Origin: Pediococcus ethanolidurans
GTDB taxonomy: Bacteria; Bacillota; Bacilli; Lactobacillales; Lactobacillaceae
Length of the DNA: 64,000 nucleotides
NCBI RefSeq assembly: GCF_001437405.1
Contig: NZ_JQBY01000006.1
Coordinates: 1 to 64,000 of the forward strand
Reading direction: 5' to 3'
Position 1 is the stretch's first letter; every line of letters begins with the position of its first letter. The position numbers and the translations under genes are program-made. The notes below the pieces were generated by a model. That model saw only the letters and a list, made by a program, of their open reading frames with translations, was not told where the DNA came from and did not search any database. This document shows positions 26,745 to 34,787 of the stretch, piece by piece.

Positions 26745-27695
26745 TTACTTTAAGTGATTAACAGCATACTGAGCTTGTTCAGGAGTAAATTGTTCACCAG
26801 ACGAGGATGACAATTGTTCTCTGATATCTGACTTCGACATATCCATATCCTGATAATCTTTTGCCTTATTTAATGCATTCTCATTCCAATTAACATCCGT
26901 CAGGTGATTAACAGCATACTGAGCCTGTGAAGCCGTAAACTGTTCACCAGATGAAGACGAAAGCTGATCAATGATACCTTGTTTCGACATATCCATAGAA
27001 TTAGCATAATTTTCTGCTTTATCCAAGGCATTTTTGTTCCAGTTAACGTCTTTTAAATTATTTAATGCGTATTGTGCTGCCGCTTCAGAAAAGCCTTCAC
27101 CACTATTTGAGGTTAGTTGATCATGTAACCCTTGCTCAGATAAATCCATAGTGGTTGCATATTCCTCGGCTTTATTAAGTGCAGAGGCATATTCAGTAGG
27201 AACATTCTTTTTAGACTTAGAAGATGAGTTAGTAGAAGAACTTTCTTTTTGACGCGAACTAGAATCGGTCTTTGGTTCTGATGATTCCTTAGCTTTTACA
27301 ACAGGTTTGTTACTTTCTTTTTTCTGTTTAATAGCCATGTTAAGTTCCTTTTTTAATGAATTTTTCTTAGATTTTCTTGTTATTTTTGAAAGTGCTAATT
27401 TTGCTTTAGCAAAATCGGATTGAGGGGACTGATTATTAAGCGCATCAATTAATTTTTGAGCTTTGCTTTCACGGGATTTCTCCGCATTACTGACTGTTTG
27501 ATTTGATGAACTTGCAACCGAATGATGATTAATCATAGGAAAGCTGAATAATACAATAACAATTAAGCATCCTATAATCCAGTGCCAACCAGTCTTTTTC
27601 TTAGTTTTGTCCTTACTTTTAGTATCATCCCAATTGCCTAAAATCAAAAAAATACAAAAAATTAATAACAACCATCCTAATATTTTTATGAACAT
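26745..27695 (-). CDS. Ltp-repeat membrane protein, probable superinfection exclusion
   Basis: 316 residues. There are two N-terminal membrane segments (about 5-20 and 41-56), a Ser/Lys-rich linker, and then three C-terminal repeats of ~48 residues. Each follows ALxKAxxYxxxMDxSxxxIxxQLSSSSGEQFTxxQAQYAVNHL, the Ltp domain. Ltp proteins of phages such as TP-J34 sit between integrase and repressor, are made by lysogens, and block DNA entry of related phages by acting on the tape measure. The position matches. Unlike Ltp of TP-J34, it has no lipobox cysteine and is anchored by membrane helices instead. Confidence 0.75.
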   Translation of the reverse strand: MFIKILGWLLLIFCIFLILGNWDDTKSKDKTKKKTGWHWIIGCLIVIVLFSFPMINHHSVASSSNQTVSNAEKSRESKAQKLIDALNNQSPQSDFAKAKLALSKITRKSKKNSLKKELNMAIKQKKESNKPVVKAKESSEPKTDSSSRQKESSSTNSSSKSKKNVPTEYASALNKAEEYATTMDLSEQGLHDQLTSNSGEGFSEAAAQYALNNLKDVNWNKNALDKAENYANSMDMSKQGIIDQLSSSSGEQFTASQAQYAVNHLTDVNWNENALNKAKDYQDMDMSKSDIREQLSSSSGEQFTPEQAQYAVNHLK

Positions 27696-27750
27696 TTTTA
27701 CTCCTCCAAAATTTTAGTGTTTAATCTTTACCTACAACTCATAGTAATTT

Positions 27751-28647
27751 TTAGTCTGCATCAAATTTGAACCCTCCAAATAGAGAAGTATGTGCAATTC
27801 TATTACCAGCACCATCTTCAATAGTAATGCGTTCATAGTTCTCGTACTTGCTAGGGAAGGGCGTGTAATTGCCAACAATCCTGTTGCCTGTATTCCAAGC
27901 TGATCTAGCGACAGTTTTTAAGCTATTACTATTTAAACTCATGGCATCATCATTTAGAACAAAGACGGTTACTTCACTAGTATTATCTAGGTAAGCATCA
28001 GTAATAGCGTTTTTTGTTTTGCTAGGTACGGTGCTTAAAAATGTTTTGTAGTCAGTAAAATTTTTTTGTATTTGCTTATTTTTAGCCTTTTTCAAACTAG
28101 CTTTTTCCGCTTTTTTAGAAGCAGATCTTGCAGACTTGGCAGCTTTGCTTTCTTTTTTAGCGTTTATTTTGCTTTCTTTTTTTGCCTTACTTTCGGCTCT
28201 AGATGCTTTCTTATCCTTTGCCCTTTTTTCGGAGGCAATTTTTGCTTTACTTTCCTTTTTTGCCTTCACTTTTTTAGAGCTTTCATCTTTAGAGGCACTC
28301 TTAGCCTTGGCTTTACTTTCCGAAACACTGTTTGCGTGTTTTTCTTCTTCAGCCTTAACCTTGCGTTTCGACCGAGCGTTTTTAGATGCTTCTTTTTCAC
28401 TTGCTTTTTTGCTAGACTCAATTCTGGCTTCTTTTTTATCTGCCGCGATATCCGCTTTAGTTTCTTTATAGGTAGAAACCAGAGCAAACCCGATAATCAA
28501 GAATATCAAACTAATTCCAATTTTTTTAAATCCTTTATGCGAATTGCTATGTTTAAGTTTCCCAATAAATTTCATGATTAATTGCCAGACAATATATGCA
28601 AATGACGCAATAACAACAAAAAATCCTATATAGCTTAACCAGTTCAT
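27751..28647 (-). CDS. Lysogenic-module membrane protein with Lys/Ala/Ser-rich stalk
   Basis: 298 residues, not recognised. Two membrane segments are visible (about 3-25 and 46-62). A long, highly charged KxSKxxxAxK-rich region (70-195) follows, likely a helical stalk. The C-terminal ~100-residue domain begins TDYKTFLSTVPSKTKNAITDAY and contains VARSAWNTGNRIVGNYTPFPSKY. A position next to the Ltp gene suggests a lysogenic-conversion protein at the cell surface. The complement of the repetitive stalk creates long false frames on the + strand. Confidence 0.7.
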   Translation of the reverse strand: MNWLSYIGFFVVIASFAYIVWQLIMKFIGKLKHSNSHKGFKKIGISLIFLIIGFALVSTYKETKADIAADKKEARIESSKKASEKEASKNARSKRKVKAEEEKHANSVSESKAKAKSASKDESSKKVKAKKESKAKIASEKRAKDKKASRAESKAKKESKINAKKESKAAKSARSASKKAEKASLKKAKNKQIQKNFTDYKTFLSTVPSKTKNAITDAYLDNTSEVTVFVLNDDAMSLNSNSLKTVARSAWNTGNRIVGNYTPFPSKYENYERITIEDGAGNRIAHTSLFGGFKFDAD

Positions 28648-28667
28648 ATGAAACTTCCTCCAAAGTG

Positions 28668-29057
28668 TTAGTTTTCCTTAATTTTGTAAACTTCTCCTGC
28701 CTCGTGAAGATAGGTAATCTTAATGCCTAGTTCGTCGGCAACCTCGTAATCATCATCATAATCTTGTTTTTTAAAATGGTTGATCGCAGACTTGGTAACC
28801 AAATGCTTTAATCCCCAAACACGAGCACGATATTCTTGCTTAAGGTCGCTTTGAGAAGAATATCGGCTAATATCGCCGACAGTTGTCTCATAATGACCAA
28901 GTTCTTCATATAGTATTGGCACTAATTCATCTTCTGATTTGTTGGCATCAAGCAGAATTATATTCCTATAAATGTAACCACCCAGTTCATTATCCATGAC
29001 AACGTACTCAACCTTAAGTTCTGGATAGTTTTTCATAATCTCATCAATTCTATCCAT
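28668..29057 (-). CDS. ImmA/IrrE-like protein of the immunity region
   Basis: A 129-residue protein in the place of ImmA, the metallopeptidase that cleaves small CI-type repressors. The expected zinc motif HExxH appears as Y-E-E-L-G-H (LYEELGHYETTVGD): the first histidine is a tyrosine, so protease activity may be changed or lost. Further down, QEYRARVWGLKHLV is typical of the family. ATG 29057 is preceded by GGAG and lies 5 bp after the repressor stop. Confidence 0.75.
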   Translation of the reverse strand: MDRIDEIMKNYPELKVEYVVMDNELGGYIYRNIILLDANKSEDELVPILYEELGHYETTVGDISRYSSQSDLKQEYRARVWGLKHLVTKSAINHFKKQDYDDDYEVADELGIKITYLHEAGEVYKIKEN

Positions 29058-29062
29058 GGCAG

Positions 29063-29404
29063 TTACTCCTTATGTCTGTCTTCCTCGCGATCAATTCGTT
29101 TCTTTTGGAATTCAATAAAATCATAAACCGCTTTACGTTGTTCAGGGGTCATATCCTTAAGATCCTTATCTAGATGAGCTGCTGCAAGAACTTCTTCGTG
29201 TTTATCGTTCGTGCGGCCGAGTAGATAATCTACAGTGACATCAAATAAATTTGCAAGGTTAACAAGATCATTGTCTTTAATTGCACGCTGATCTGTTTCC
29301 CACATTCCTATTGTGCTGGGACTGACATGAGCAGCTTTTGCTAATTCGCTTTGGCTCATTTTTTTCTGCAATCGTAATTCAGCTATTCTTTGGCCTTTAG
29401 TCAT
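29063..29404 (-). CDS. CI-like prophage repressor (short form)
   Basis: 113 residues. The N-terminal XRE helix-turn-helix has RIAELRLQKKMSQSELAKAA, then VSPSTIGMWETDQR, then LFDVTVDYLLGR. A short helical tail follows, with no LexA-like autocleavage domain, as in repressors partnered with ImmA. ATG at 29404 is chosen because AAGGAGTG is just upstream; the open frame continues to 29479 without an RBS. It should bind the four TCACTNNNAGTGA sites at 29440-29531 to silence lytic transcription. Confidence 0.88.
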   Translation of the reverse strand: MTKGQRIAELRLQKKMSQSELAKAAHVSPSTIGMWETDQRAIKDNDLVNLANLFDVTVDYLLGRTNDKHEEVLAAAHLDKDLKDMTPEQRKAVYDFIEFQKKRIDREEDRHKE

Positions 29405-29439
29405 ACTCTTCACTCCTTGTATATATGTATAGCTTACTA

Positions 29440-29531
29440 TCACTAACAGTGAAAAGAAACAAATTATAAATATTTTCACTATAAGTGTTGACTTTCACTC
29501 CTAGTGGTTATATGATATTCACATAGAGTGA
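29440..29531. promoter_or_regulatory. Immunity operator region: four 13-bp palindromes and the lytic promoter
   Basis: Sites matching TCACTNNNAGTGA are at 29440-29452 (perfect), 29476-29488, 29495-29507 and 29519-29531 (one changed base each). A lytic promoter reads TTGACT (29488-29493), 17 bp, TATGAT (29511-29516), with the third site inside its spacer. A leftward promoter for the repressor overlaps the first site, its -10 probably TATACA or TAGTAA read on the minus strand. Confidence 0.85.
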
Positions 29532-29545
29532 AAGGAGGCTTTTAA

Positions 29546-29782
29546 ATGAATAATCTTAAAAAAGAACGTTTAAAAAATAAATTAACTCAAAAACAAGCAG
29601 CAGAATCTATAGGAATCAGTTATTCAATGCTTTCTAAGGTAGAAACTGATAACAAAGTTCCATCTAAGGAAACTATGGAAAAATTTGCTAATTTCTATAG
29701 CAAAACGGTTGACTATCTTTTTTTTGAGTCACCAATCACGGAGAGTGAAAAAGAAATCAATTCTATCAAGCAAAAAGTTTAG
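29546..29782 (+). CDS. Cro-like helix-turn-helix protein
   Basis: 78 residues, nearly all an XRE domain: LKKERLKNKLTQKQAAESIG, ISYSMLSKVETDNKVPS, and YSKTVDYLFF. It is the first gene of the rightward lytic operon, 15 bp after the fourth operator, and divergent from the repressor, so it is the Cro counterpart. RBS AAAGGAGG. Confidence 0.85.
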   Translation: MNNLKKERLKNKLTQKQAAESIGISYSMLSKVETDNKVPSKETMEKFANFYSKTVDYLFFESPITESEKEINSIKQKV

Positions 29783-29792
29783 GAGTGATCAA

Positions 29793-29930
29793 ATGAAACT
29801 AACGATTGAAGGATCTGTATCCGATATTCAAAAAGTGCTCCAAACTATCGGAAGTAGCAAGGGGCACAAGATTGGAACTGTAACTCTATGTGGTGACGCA
29901 ATTGAAAAAACTAATCATGATTCTCGTTAA
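29793..29930 (+). CDS. Small phage protein
   Basis: 45 residues (MKLTIEGSVSDIQKVLQTIG, then KIGTVTLCGDAIEK). RBS AGGAGTG is six bases upstream. It resembles small early proteins of lactococcal and lactobacillus phages; function unknown. Its end overlaps the convergent small gene below by 20 bp. Confidence 0.6.
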   Translation: MKLTIEGSVSDIQKVLQTIGSSKGHKIGTVTLCGDAIEKTNHDSR

Positions 29931-30069
29931 ATTTATTTAGTGCTTTTTTATAAACGTCCTCATAAGTTGCTAATGCATCAACATCAAAACCATTAGATGT
30001 TTTAGCTGAAATAAGTCCACTTACTACAGCACATGCCAAATCATTAGCACGTTGTTCATTATCAGTCAT
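29911..30069 (-). CDS. Small phage protein on the minus strand
   Basis: 52 residues beginning MTDNEQRANDLACAVVSGLI, with a strong RBS (AAGGAGGTG) before ATG. It is acidic, with no membrane segment. It faces the lytic operon, which is unusual here. Function unknown. Confidence 0.55.
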   Translation of the reverse strand: MTDNEQRANDLACAVVSGLISAKTSNGFDVDALATYEDVYKKALNKFNENHD

Positions 30070-30154
30070 TATTATTCACCTCCTTCAAGATAATTATACC
30101 TTGTGGGGTGATTAACAGTATTAAATTTTCAAAGAACGAAAGGAGATGATTTTC

Positions 30155-30322
30155 ATGAATAAACAAGAATTAATCAGAAAAGTTGTTGAAAGTGATGACC
30201 GCTACAAGGGTCGTGAGGCTTTCCTATCCGAATTAAGCGAAATGGGCTTGAAAGGCTTGCTTAAGATTCATCGAGACAATGCCCATCAAGAAATTCAAGA
30301 TTCACTCGCAACTATCTTTTAA
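30155..30322 (+). CDS. Small early phage protein
   Basis: 55 residues (MNKQELIRKVVESDDRYKG, then LSELSEMGLKGLLKIHR). RBS AAAGGAG lies eight bases upstream of ATG 30155. Highly charged and helical; not recognised. Confidence 0.6.
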   Translation: MNKQELIRKVVESDDRYKGREAFLSELSEMGLKGLLKIHRDNAHQEIQDSLATIF

Positions 30323-30389
30323 CTATATTTTAATTCGTGGCACTGTGAGAAAAAATCCCACCAAGTTCACATTGAAGGGAAGTGAATTT

Positions 30390-30845
30390 ATGCAAGAAGA
30401 ATTAAAGAAGGCATTGCGTGAAGTTTTGAAGCGAAAAGACATTCGTAACTATGAACTAGCTGATTCAATGCACACCACAGCAACGAACGTTTCAAATTGG
30501 TTATCAGATACACGACCAATTCCGGATCATGTATTGTTGGAATTACCAACAGTGATTAATGATTTTTGGTTCGGTGTTCAATGGAGCTGTTTATTATTCA
30601 AAATTGATTTGATTACTGATAATCCATATTCACGGCAGGTTTTGGCACAGCAAATCAGAGCCAACAGCGAAGAGTTAGACCGCAAAGCTTTAGAGACAAA
30701 GGCAGAGGGAATAAGAAGTAAGCAACGTAGTTTATGGACAGCTGATGAAATTGCGTTCATGAAGAAATACCACAAAGAAAAGCAAGAAGAAATTCAAGCA
30801 GAGATCCAATCTTTTGCGGCTGATGAACAGGAGGTAATGGCATGA
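30390..30845 (+). CDS. Helix-turn-helix phage early protein
   Basis: 151 residues. The N-terminal domain LKKALREVLKRKDIRNYELADSM, then TATNVSNWLSDTRPIP, is XRE-like. The C-terminal half is a charged helical stretch (105-151). The start is ATG 30390 with AAGGGAAGTG upstream; the open frame begins earlier at 30279 but lacks an RBS. The stop overlaps the next start (ATGA). Probably a regulator or replication accessory; uncertain. Confidence 0.7.
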   Translation: MQEELKKALREVLKRKDIRNYELADSMHTTATNVSNWLSDTRPIPDHVLLELPTVINDFWFGVQWSCLLFKIDLITDNPYSRQVLAQQIRANSEELDRKALETKAEGIRSKQRSLWTADEIAFMKKYHKEKQEEIQAEIQSFAADEQEVMA

Positions 30846-31153
30846 CAAATTTAGAAGATATCCACGTTAAGGCCGAGCTTAGTGATGAGAGTGTAAATGC
30901 AATTGTCAATAAATTGTTCAAGTTGATGGTTAGCCAAAAAGCTAGAGAAGAAGTTGACAAGGGAAAAGATGATGTTATTACCCAAGCAGTACTCTGTAAA
31001 GAAGAACTGCATTGTTCGCCAGCCACGTTTAACAAATGGTACCGAATTGATTTTCCATGGTATCCAAAAGGATCAGCACGTGTTTATCACAGAAGCGATG
31101 TTAAGCCTTGGCAAAACGCACATAAACAGGTTTTAGAAAAACATCAAATTTAG
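30842..31153 (+). CDS. DUF771-like phage protein
   Basis: 103 residues. The C-terminal part LCKEELHCSPATFNKWY and YPKGSARVYHRSDVKPW matches the pattern of DUF771 phage proteins, which carry an excisionase-like winged helix. The N-terminal helical region is variable. RBS AGGAGG inside the previous gene, with 4-bp overlap. Confidence 0.7.
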   Translation: MTNLEDIHVKAELSDESVNAIVNKLFKLMVSQKAREEVDKGKDDVITQAVLCKEELHCSPATFNKWYRIDFPWYPKGSARVYHRSDVKPWQNAHKQVLEKHQI

Positions 31154-31165
31154 GAGGAAGTCAGC

Positions 31166-31285
31166 ATGATTGGATTTTTTACATTGTTTGGTTTAGCAAT
31201 CGGTGCTTTATGTTTATTGAGCTTTGATGCCGGACGTAGGCATGAAAAATGGATCAATGATGAGATTGGAGGCAATCACAAATGA
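31166..31285 (+). CDS. Very small membrane protein
   Basis: 39 residues: one membrane helix (IGFFTLFGLAIGALCLLSF) and a charged tail. RBS AGGAGG. Its stop overlaps the next start (ATGA), and the two N-termini are similar, suggesting a duplicated pair. Confidence 0.6.
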   Translation: MIGFFTLFGLAIGALCLLSFDAGRRHEKWINDEIGGNHK

Positions 31286-31437
31286 GCTTTTTTACATTTT
31301 TTGGATTTTTAGCCACAGGGTTTTTGATAGACGAATTTGTCAGATTTGGAATGAACGAAACAAGTATTTTTACACACAAAAAAAGTGCAACCAACAGCCG
31401 CCAAGCAGAGTTGCACAATCACTATAACAACGCATAG
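31282..31437 (+). CDS. Very small membrane protein, paired with the previous one
   Basis: 51 residues beginning MSFFTFFGFLATGFLIDEF, followed by a polar tail. It has GGAGG at 31268-31272 and 4-bp overlap with the gene upstream. Function unknown. Confidence 0.6.
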   Translation: MSFFTFFGFLATGFLIDEFVRFGMNETSIFTHKKSATNSRQAELHNHYNNA

Positions 31438-31479
31438 ATTAAATATCTATGCCTCAATTATACATCACGAAATGAGGCA

Positions 31480-31671
31480 ATGACAATGAAAGTAGAAGAT
31501 CTAACAGATGATGAAGTCATTCGAACAGCTTTTGAAACATTGAATGATAAAGAAATGTACGACGCTGTTGCCGATTTTGCGGACGACATCTACATGAACG
31601 GCACAATTAAAGAACGCGGATTACTTGCATCATATATGCAAGGCGCTCTGGAAGAACACGGGGAGGACTAA
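31480..31671 (+). CDS. Small acidic early phage protein
   Basis: 63 residues (MTMKVEDLTDDEVIRTAFET, then YMQGALEEHGED). Strongly acidic. It lies directly upstream of the recT-like gene; ATG 31486 is an alternative start. Function unknown. Confidence 0.6.
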   Translation: MTMKVEDLTDDEVIRTAFETLNDKEMYDAVADFADDIYMNGTIKERGLLASYMQGALEEHGED

Positions 31672-31674
31672 TTT

Positions 31675-32463
31675 ATGGCTAATGAATTGTTAGATAAGCC
31701 GATTGAGTACGAAGTGAACGGTGAACAAGTCAAGCTCTCAGGTAATATGGTTAAACAGTTTCTTGTCAGTGGGCAAGGCAATGTATCAGATCAAGAAGTT
31801 GTGATGTTTCTGCAGCTTTGCCGGTACCAGCATTTGAATCCATTCTTGAATGAAGCATATCTAGTCAAGTTCGGATCTAATCCTGCACAAATTATTGTTT
31901 CTAAAGAAGCATTCATGAAACGGGCAGAAAATAATAAACATTATCGTGGCTTTAAAGCTGGGGTAATTGTTACTAGAGGCGAAGACATTAAGTATTTACC
32001 AGGGGCTATCAAGTTACCTAAGGACGTTCTAATTGGTGGTTGGGCAGAAGTGAAACGTAACGATCGAGATGAACCTGTGCGTACAGAAATCAGCATGAGT
32101 GAATTCAGCAAGAGCCAAGCAACATGGAAGTCAATGCCAATGAATATGATTCGTAAGACGGCCATTGTTAACTGCTTACGTGAGGCGTTCCCTGAAACGT
32201 TAGGAGCATTGTACACCGAAGACGATAAACCGCCGGTAACTAGCCATCAGACAAAAACTGTTGAAGTCGAAGAAACACCAGCAAGTGAAACTACCACTGA
32301 TTTGTTAAAAGGATTCCACAAGGCACAGAAAAAAGCTGACAAAGCAAGTAAAGAAATCGATCAACCAAAAACTAAAGATTCAGAGGTGAAACCAGATGAC
32401 AATAATGCTGAAGAAAGCAGTCAAGAGCCGCCCGTTGAACAAGGAGAACTATTACACAAATGA
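31675..32463 (+). CDS. RecT/Bet-type single-strand annealing protein
   Basis: 262 residues. The core matches phage recombination protein Bet: DQEVVMFLQLCRYQHLNPFLNEAYLVKFG, PAQIIVSKEAFMKRAEN, and MIRKTAIVNCLREAFPE. The C-terminal ~60 residues are a charged, disordered tail that often binds SSB. It anneals complementary strands during phage recombination together with the nuclease encoded next, whose start lies inside this gene (68-bp overlap). Confidence 0.9.
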   Translation: MANELLDKPIEYEVNGEQVKLSGNMVKQFLVSGQGNVSDQEVVMFLQLCRYQHLNPFLNEAYLVKFGSNPAQIIVSKEAFMKRAENNKHYRGFKAGVIVTRGEDIKYLPGAIKLPKDVLIGGWAEVKRNDRDEPVRTEISMSEFSKSQATWKSMPMNMIRKTAIVNCLREAFPETLGALYTEDDKPPVTSHQTKTVEVEETPASETTTDLLKGFHKAQKKADKASKEIDQPKTKDSEVKPDDNNAEESSQEPPVEQGELLHK

Positions 32464-33259
32464 AATGGCTAAGCGTTACATGTCCAATTCCGTTTATCAA
32501 TATTTTCTCAAGTGTGAAGCGAATGCATTGTTTAACTTAGAAAATCCGTCGATTGATGAAGAACCTGCAACACCGTTACTAGTTGGCAATTATGTTCATT
32601 CTTATTTTGAATCAGTTGAATCACATGAGAGTTTTGTTAACAAATACAGCCAGTTCAAAAATAGTTCTGGAAAAGTAAAAGACCTGATTCATACGAAAAA
32701 AGGACTGCGTTCAGACTTTCAAACGGCAGAAAACATGATTAAGCGATTAGATGATGATGATCTATTTCAATATTTCTACAACGACGAAGACTGTGAGAAA
32801 GAATCAATTGTTACGGGAAACATGTTCGGAGTTCCTTGGAAAGGCAAAATTGATAGTTTGAATGTTCAAAAAGGTTATTTCTGTGATATCAAAACAGTTG
32901 ATGATCTCAATAAAAAGCATTGGTCTGTTGATGATCATCAATGGGTATCGTTTTTCAAGGATCGCCATTATGCCACCCAGATGGGCATGTACAAAAAGAT
33001 GTTACAGGGTATGTATCACAAGCCGTTTTCCTGCTATGTATTCGCGGTAGATAAAACCCAAGGAAACGGATTAGCAGCCATAGAAGTACCGTTTGAAGAC
33101 ATGACAGAGGCAGTAACGAGTGTTGAAGAACATTTGCCAAGAGTAGTACAGGTAGAAAAGCACGAAGCCGAGCCTACAAGATGCGAGCATTGCGAGTATT
33201 GCAAATCTACTCGTCAGCTAACTGGATTTATCACTGATCCAGAAGAATTAATTTACTAG
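32396..33259 (+). CDS. PD-(D/E)XK exonuclease, partner of the annealing protein
   Basis: 287 residues of the phage-type exonuclease VIII/DUF3799-like family. Visible features are YMSNSVYQYFLKCEANAL, LLVGNYVHSYFES, the catalytic-type GKIDSLNVQKGYFCDIKTVDD (D...DIK), and a Cys-rich end, CEHCEYCKST. It resects DNA ends for RecT. RBS GAGGTG (32384-32389) before ATG 32396, within recT. Confidence 0.85.
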   Translation: MTIMLKKAVKSRPLNKENYYTNEMAKRYMSNSVYQYFLKCEANALFNLENPSIDEEPATPLLVGNYVHSYFESVESHESFVNKYSQFKNSSGKVKDLIHTKKGLRSDFQTAENMIKRLDDDDLFQYFYNDEDCEKESIVTGNMFGVPWKGKIDSLNVQKGYFCDIKTVDDLNKKHWSVDDHQWVSFFKDRHYATQMGMYKKMLQGMYHKPFSCYVFAVDKTQGNGLAAIEVPFEDMTEAVTSVEEHLPRVVQVEKHEAEPTRCEHCEYCKSTRQLTGFITDPEELIY

Positions 33260-33270
33260 GAGGTGGCACA

Positions 33271-34116
33271 TTGAACTATATTCAGCAGATTCGAGCGTTT
33301 GACGATTTTAAGCTATATAAAGCAAGGCTGTCCGCTGGTCAGATAGCTTTATGGCACGCATTGATGTCCATAAACAACAAGACTAGCTGGCAGGAATGGT
33401 TTACTGCTGCGAATGTAACGCTTGAATCATTGTCCGGATTATCACGTTCAGGAATCCTCAAGAACCGAAATATTTTAAAGCAATTGGAATTAATTGACTT
33501 TAAAACGAACGGTCGAAAAGCCACTTCTTATCATGTTTGCACACTTTATACGTCAGATAGCAAGCATGAAAGTAATCAAAGTAGTAAGCATAGTAGTACG
33601 CAAGACAGTACGCATACTAGTAAGCATGAAAGTAACACATTAACTAAACATAAACTAAACGAAACTAAACAATATGAAGAAGGCACGGTCTCACCAAATT
33701 CATTTGAGACATGGGAAAATCTTTGGGGATTTCCTAATGCAATTGTTCAACAAGACTTTGAACATTGGCGAGCTGATTTTTCGGAAGACATGATTATCTA
33801 TGCAATAACCGAAGCCGGTAAACGTGATGTGCAGTCAAAAGGTGCTGATCGGTACATTGACAAAGTTCTAGATGGCTGGAAAGAACGCAAAATCACAACC
33901 ATTGAACAGGCAAAAGAGGCAGCTGCTAAGCATCAAGAACTGATGAAGTCCCAGTACAGCAAACCAAACTGGCGTCAGAGAACGCCTGTGCAGAAGGAAA
34001 CTCTTCCAGATTGGGCAAAATCCGATTATGAAGTGACAGATACAATGGCTGATGCAAAAACACAACAAGAATTCAACGAACGTTTGGCAAAACTACGGAG
34101 CAAACGGAGCAGCTAA
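33271..34116 (+). CDS. DnaD-like replication initiation protein
   Basis: 281 residues. The N-terminal winged helix covers 1-85 (ALMSINNKTSWQEWFTAAN, LSGLSRSGILKNRNILKQLELI). A polar linker of tetrapeptide repeats SKHx/STxx lies at 96-128. A DnaD-type C-terminal domain follows (FEHWRADFSEDMIIYAITEAG, GADRYIDKVLDGWKE). TTG 33271 with GGAGGTGG. Such proteins bind the phage origin and recruit the host helicase loader. The linker DNA is a regular tandem repeat that could itself be the origin. Confidence 0.85.
   Translation: MNYIQQIRAFDDFKLYKARLSAGQIALWHALMSINNKTSWQEWFTAANVTLESLSGLSRSGILKNRNILKQLELIDFKTNGRKATSYHVCTLYTSDSKHESNQSSKHSSTQDSTHTSKHESNTLTKHKLNETKQYEEGTVSPNSFETWENLWGFPNAIVQQDFEHWRADFSEDMIIYAITEAGKRDVQSKGADRYIDKVLDGWKERKITTIEQAKEAAAKHQELMKSQYSKPNWRQRTPVQKETLPDWAKSDYEVTDTMADAKTQQEFNERLAKLRSKRSS
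33559..33642 (+). repeat. Seven 12-bp tandem repeats inside the replication gene (candidate origin)
   Basis: Units start at 33559, 33571, 33583, 33595, 33607, 33619 and 33631, consensus AGTAAGCATNNN (variants AGCAAGCAT, AGTACGCAT). Less perfect units may continue to about 33660. They keep the reading frame and encode the S-K-H-x linker. The position inside the initiator gene recalls the lambda O/ori arrangement. Confidence 0.75.
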
Positions 34117-34128
34117 GGAGGTTCAACA

Positions 34129-34782
34129 ATGATTTTAAACGGCAAAATCAACAGAATAGCTGGTAATAAGGTCATTGTTGAACTCAATGACTTACCAGAC
34201 TTGCGAAAGGTTTCTAAGCTGTCAAATGGCAAACAGCCCAGTGTTGAAATCGACCTGGAAGATGGTCGTACTATCACGCCTGCACAGCGGGCTAAGGCAT
34301 GGGCACTTATGAACGATATCTGTGATTGGTCAGGCTATATGCCACTTGAGATTGAACAGATTATGAAAGTGAGATATACGGTTCAAACTAATACCAAGTA
34401 TTTCTTAATGCATGATTGTTCAGTAGAGACGGCAACGCGGTTTATTGAGAGCATTATCAACTTTTGTTTTAACAACGATATTCCGTTTAAAACCAAGACC
34501 TGGGATCTAATCAAAAATAGTTATCCAATCATGATTCAGTGCCTCCGTCATCGACGTTGCTGCATTTGCGGAAAGCCGGCGGACATTGCGCACTATGAAA
34601 CGGTTGGTATGGGACGCAATAGACGACATATTGACCATTCGGAATATCATTTTATGGCTCTATGCCGTAAGCATCACGAAGAACAGCACACGATTGGAAT
34701 TTTAACATTTTGCCGAAAATATCAGTTAAAACCAATCAAGTTAAGCGATGATGATCGCAAATCACTAAGAATAGGCGGGTGA
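34129..34782 (+). CDS. Putative HNH nuclease (phage HNHc type)
   Basis: 217 residues. The C-terminal zinc/HNH-like region shows CCICGKPADIAHYE, HIDHSEYHFMALCRKHHEEQH. The N-terminal ~130 residues include the segment PAQRAKAWALMNDICDWSGYMP, common in Lactobacillus and Lactococcus phage proteins of this type. It probably acts in recombination or replication. RBS GGAGG. Confidence 0.8.
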   Translation: MILNGKINRIAGNKVIVELNDLPDLRKVSKLSNGKQPSVEIDLEDGRTITPAQRAKAWALMNDICDWSGYMPLEIEQIMKVRYTVQTNTKYFLMHDCSVETATRFIESIINFCFNNDIPFKTKTWDLIKNSYPIMIQCLRHRRCCICGKPADIAHYETVGMGRNRRHIDHSEYHFMALCRKHHEEQHTIGILTFCRKYQLKPIKLSDDDRKSLRIGG

Positions 34783-34787
34783 AAAAT

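Noticed and set aside
26745-27180. DNA repeats that could be a mobile or CRISPR structure
   Set aside because: They are the coding repeats of the three Ltp domains.
28066-28581. Long + strand open frames rich in Phe and Leu
   Set aside because: They are complements of the Lys/Ala/Ser-rich stalk of the minus-strand gene at 27751-28647 and have no RBS.
33559-33660. CRISPR-like short repeats
   Set aside because: Units are 12 bp, contiguous and without spacers, in frame inside a coding gene.
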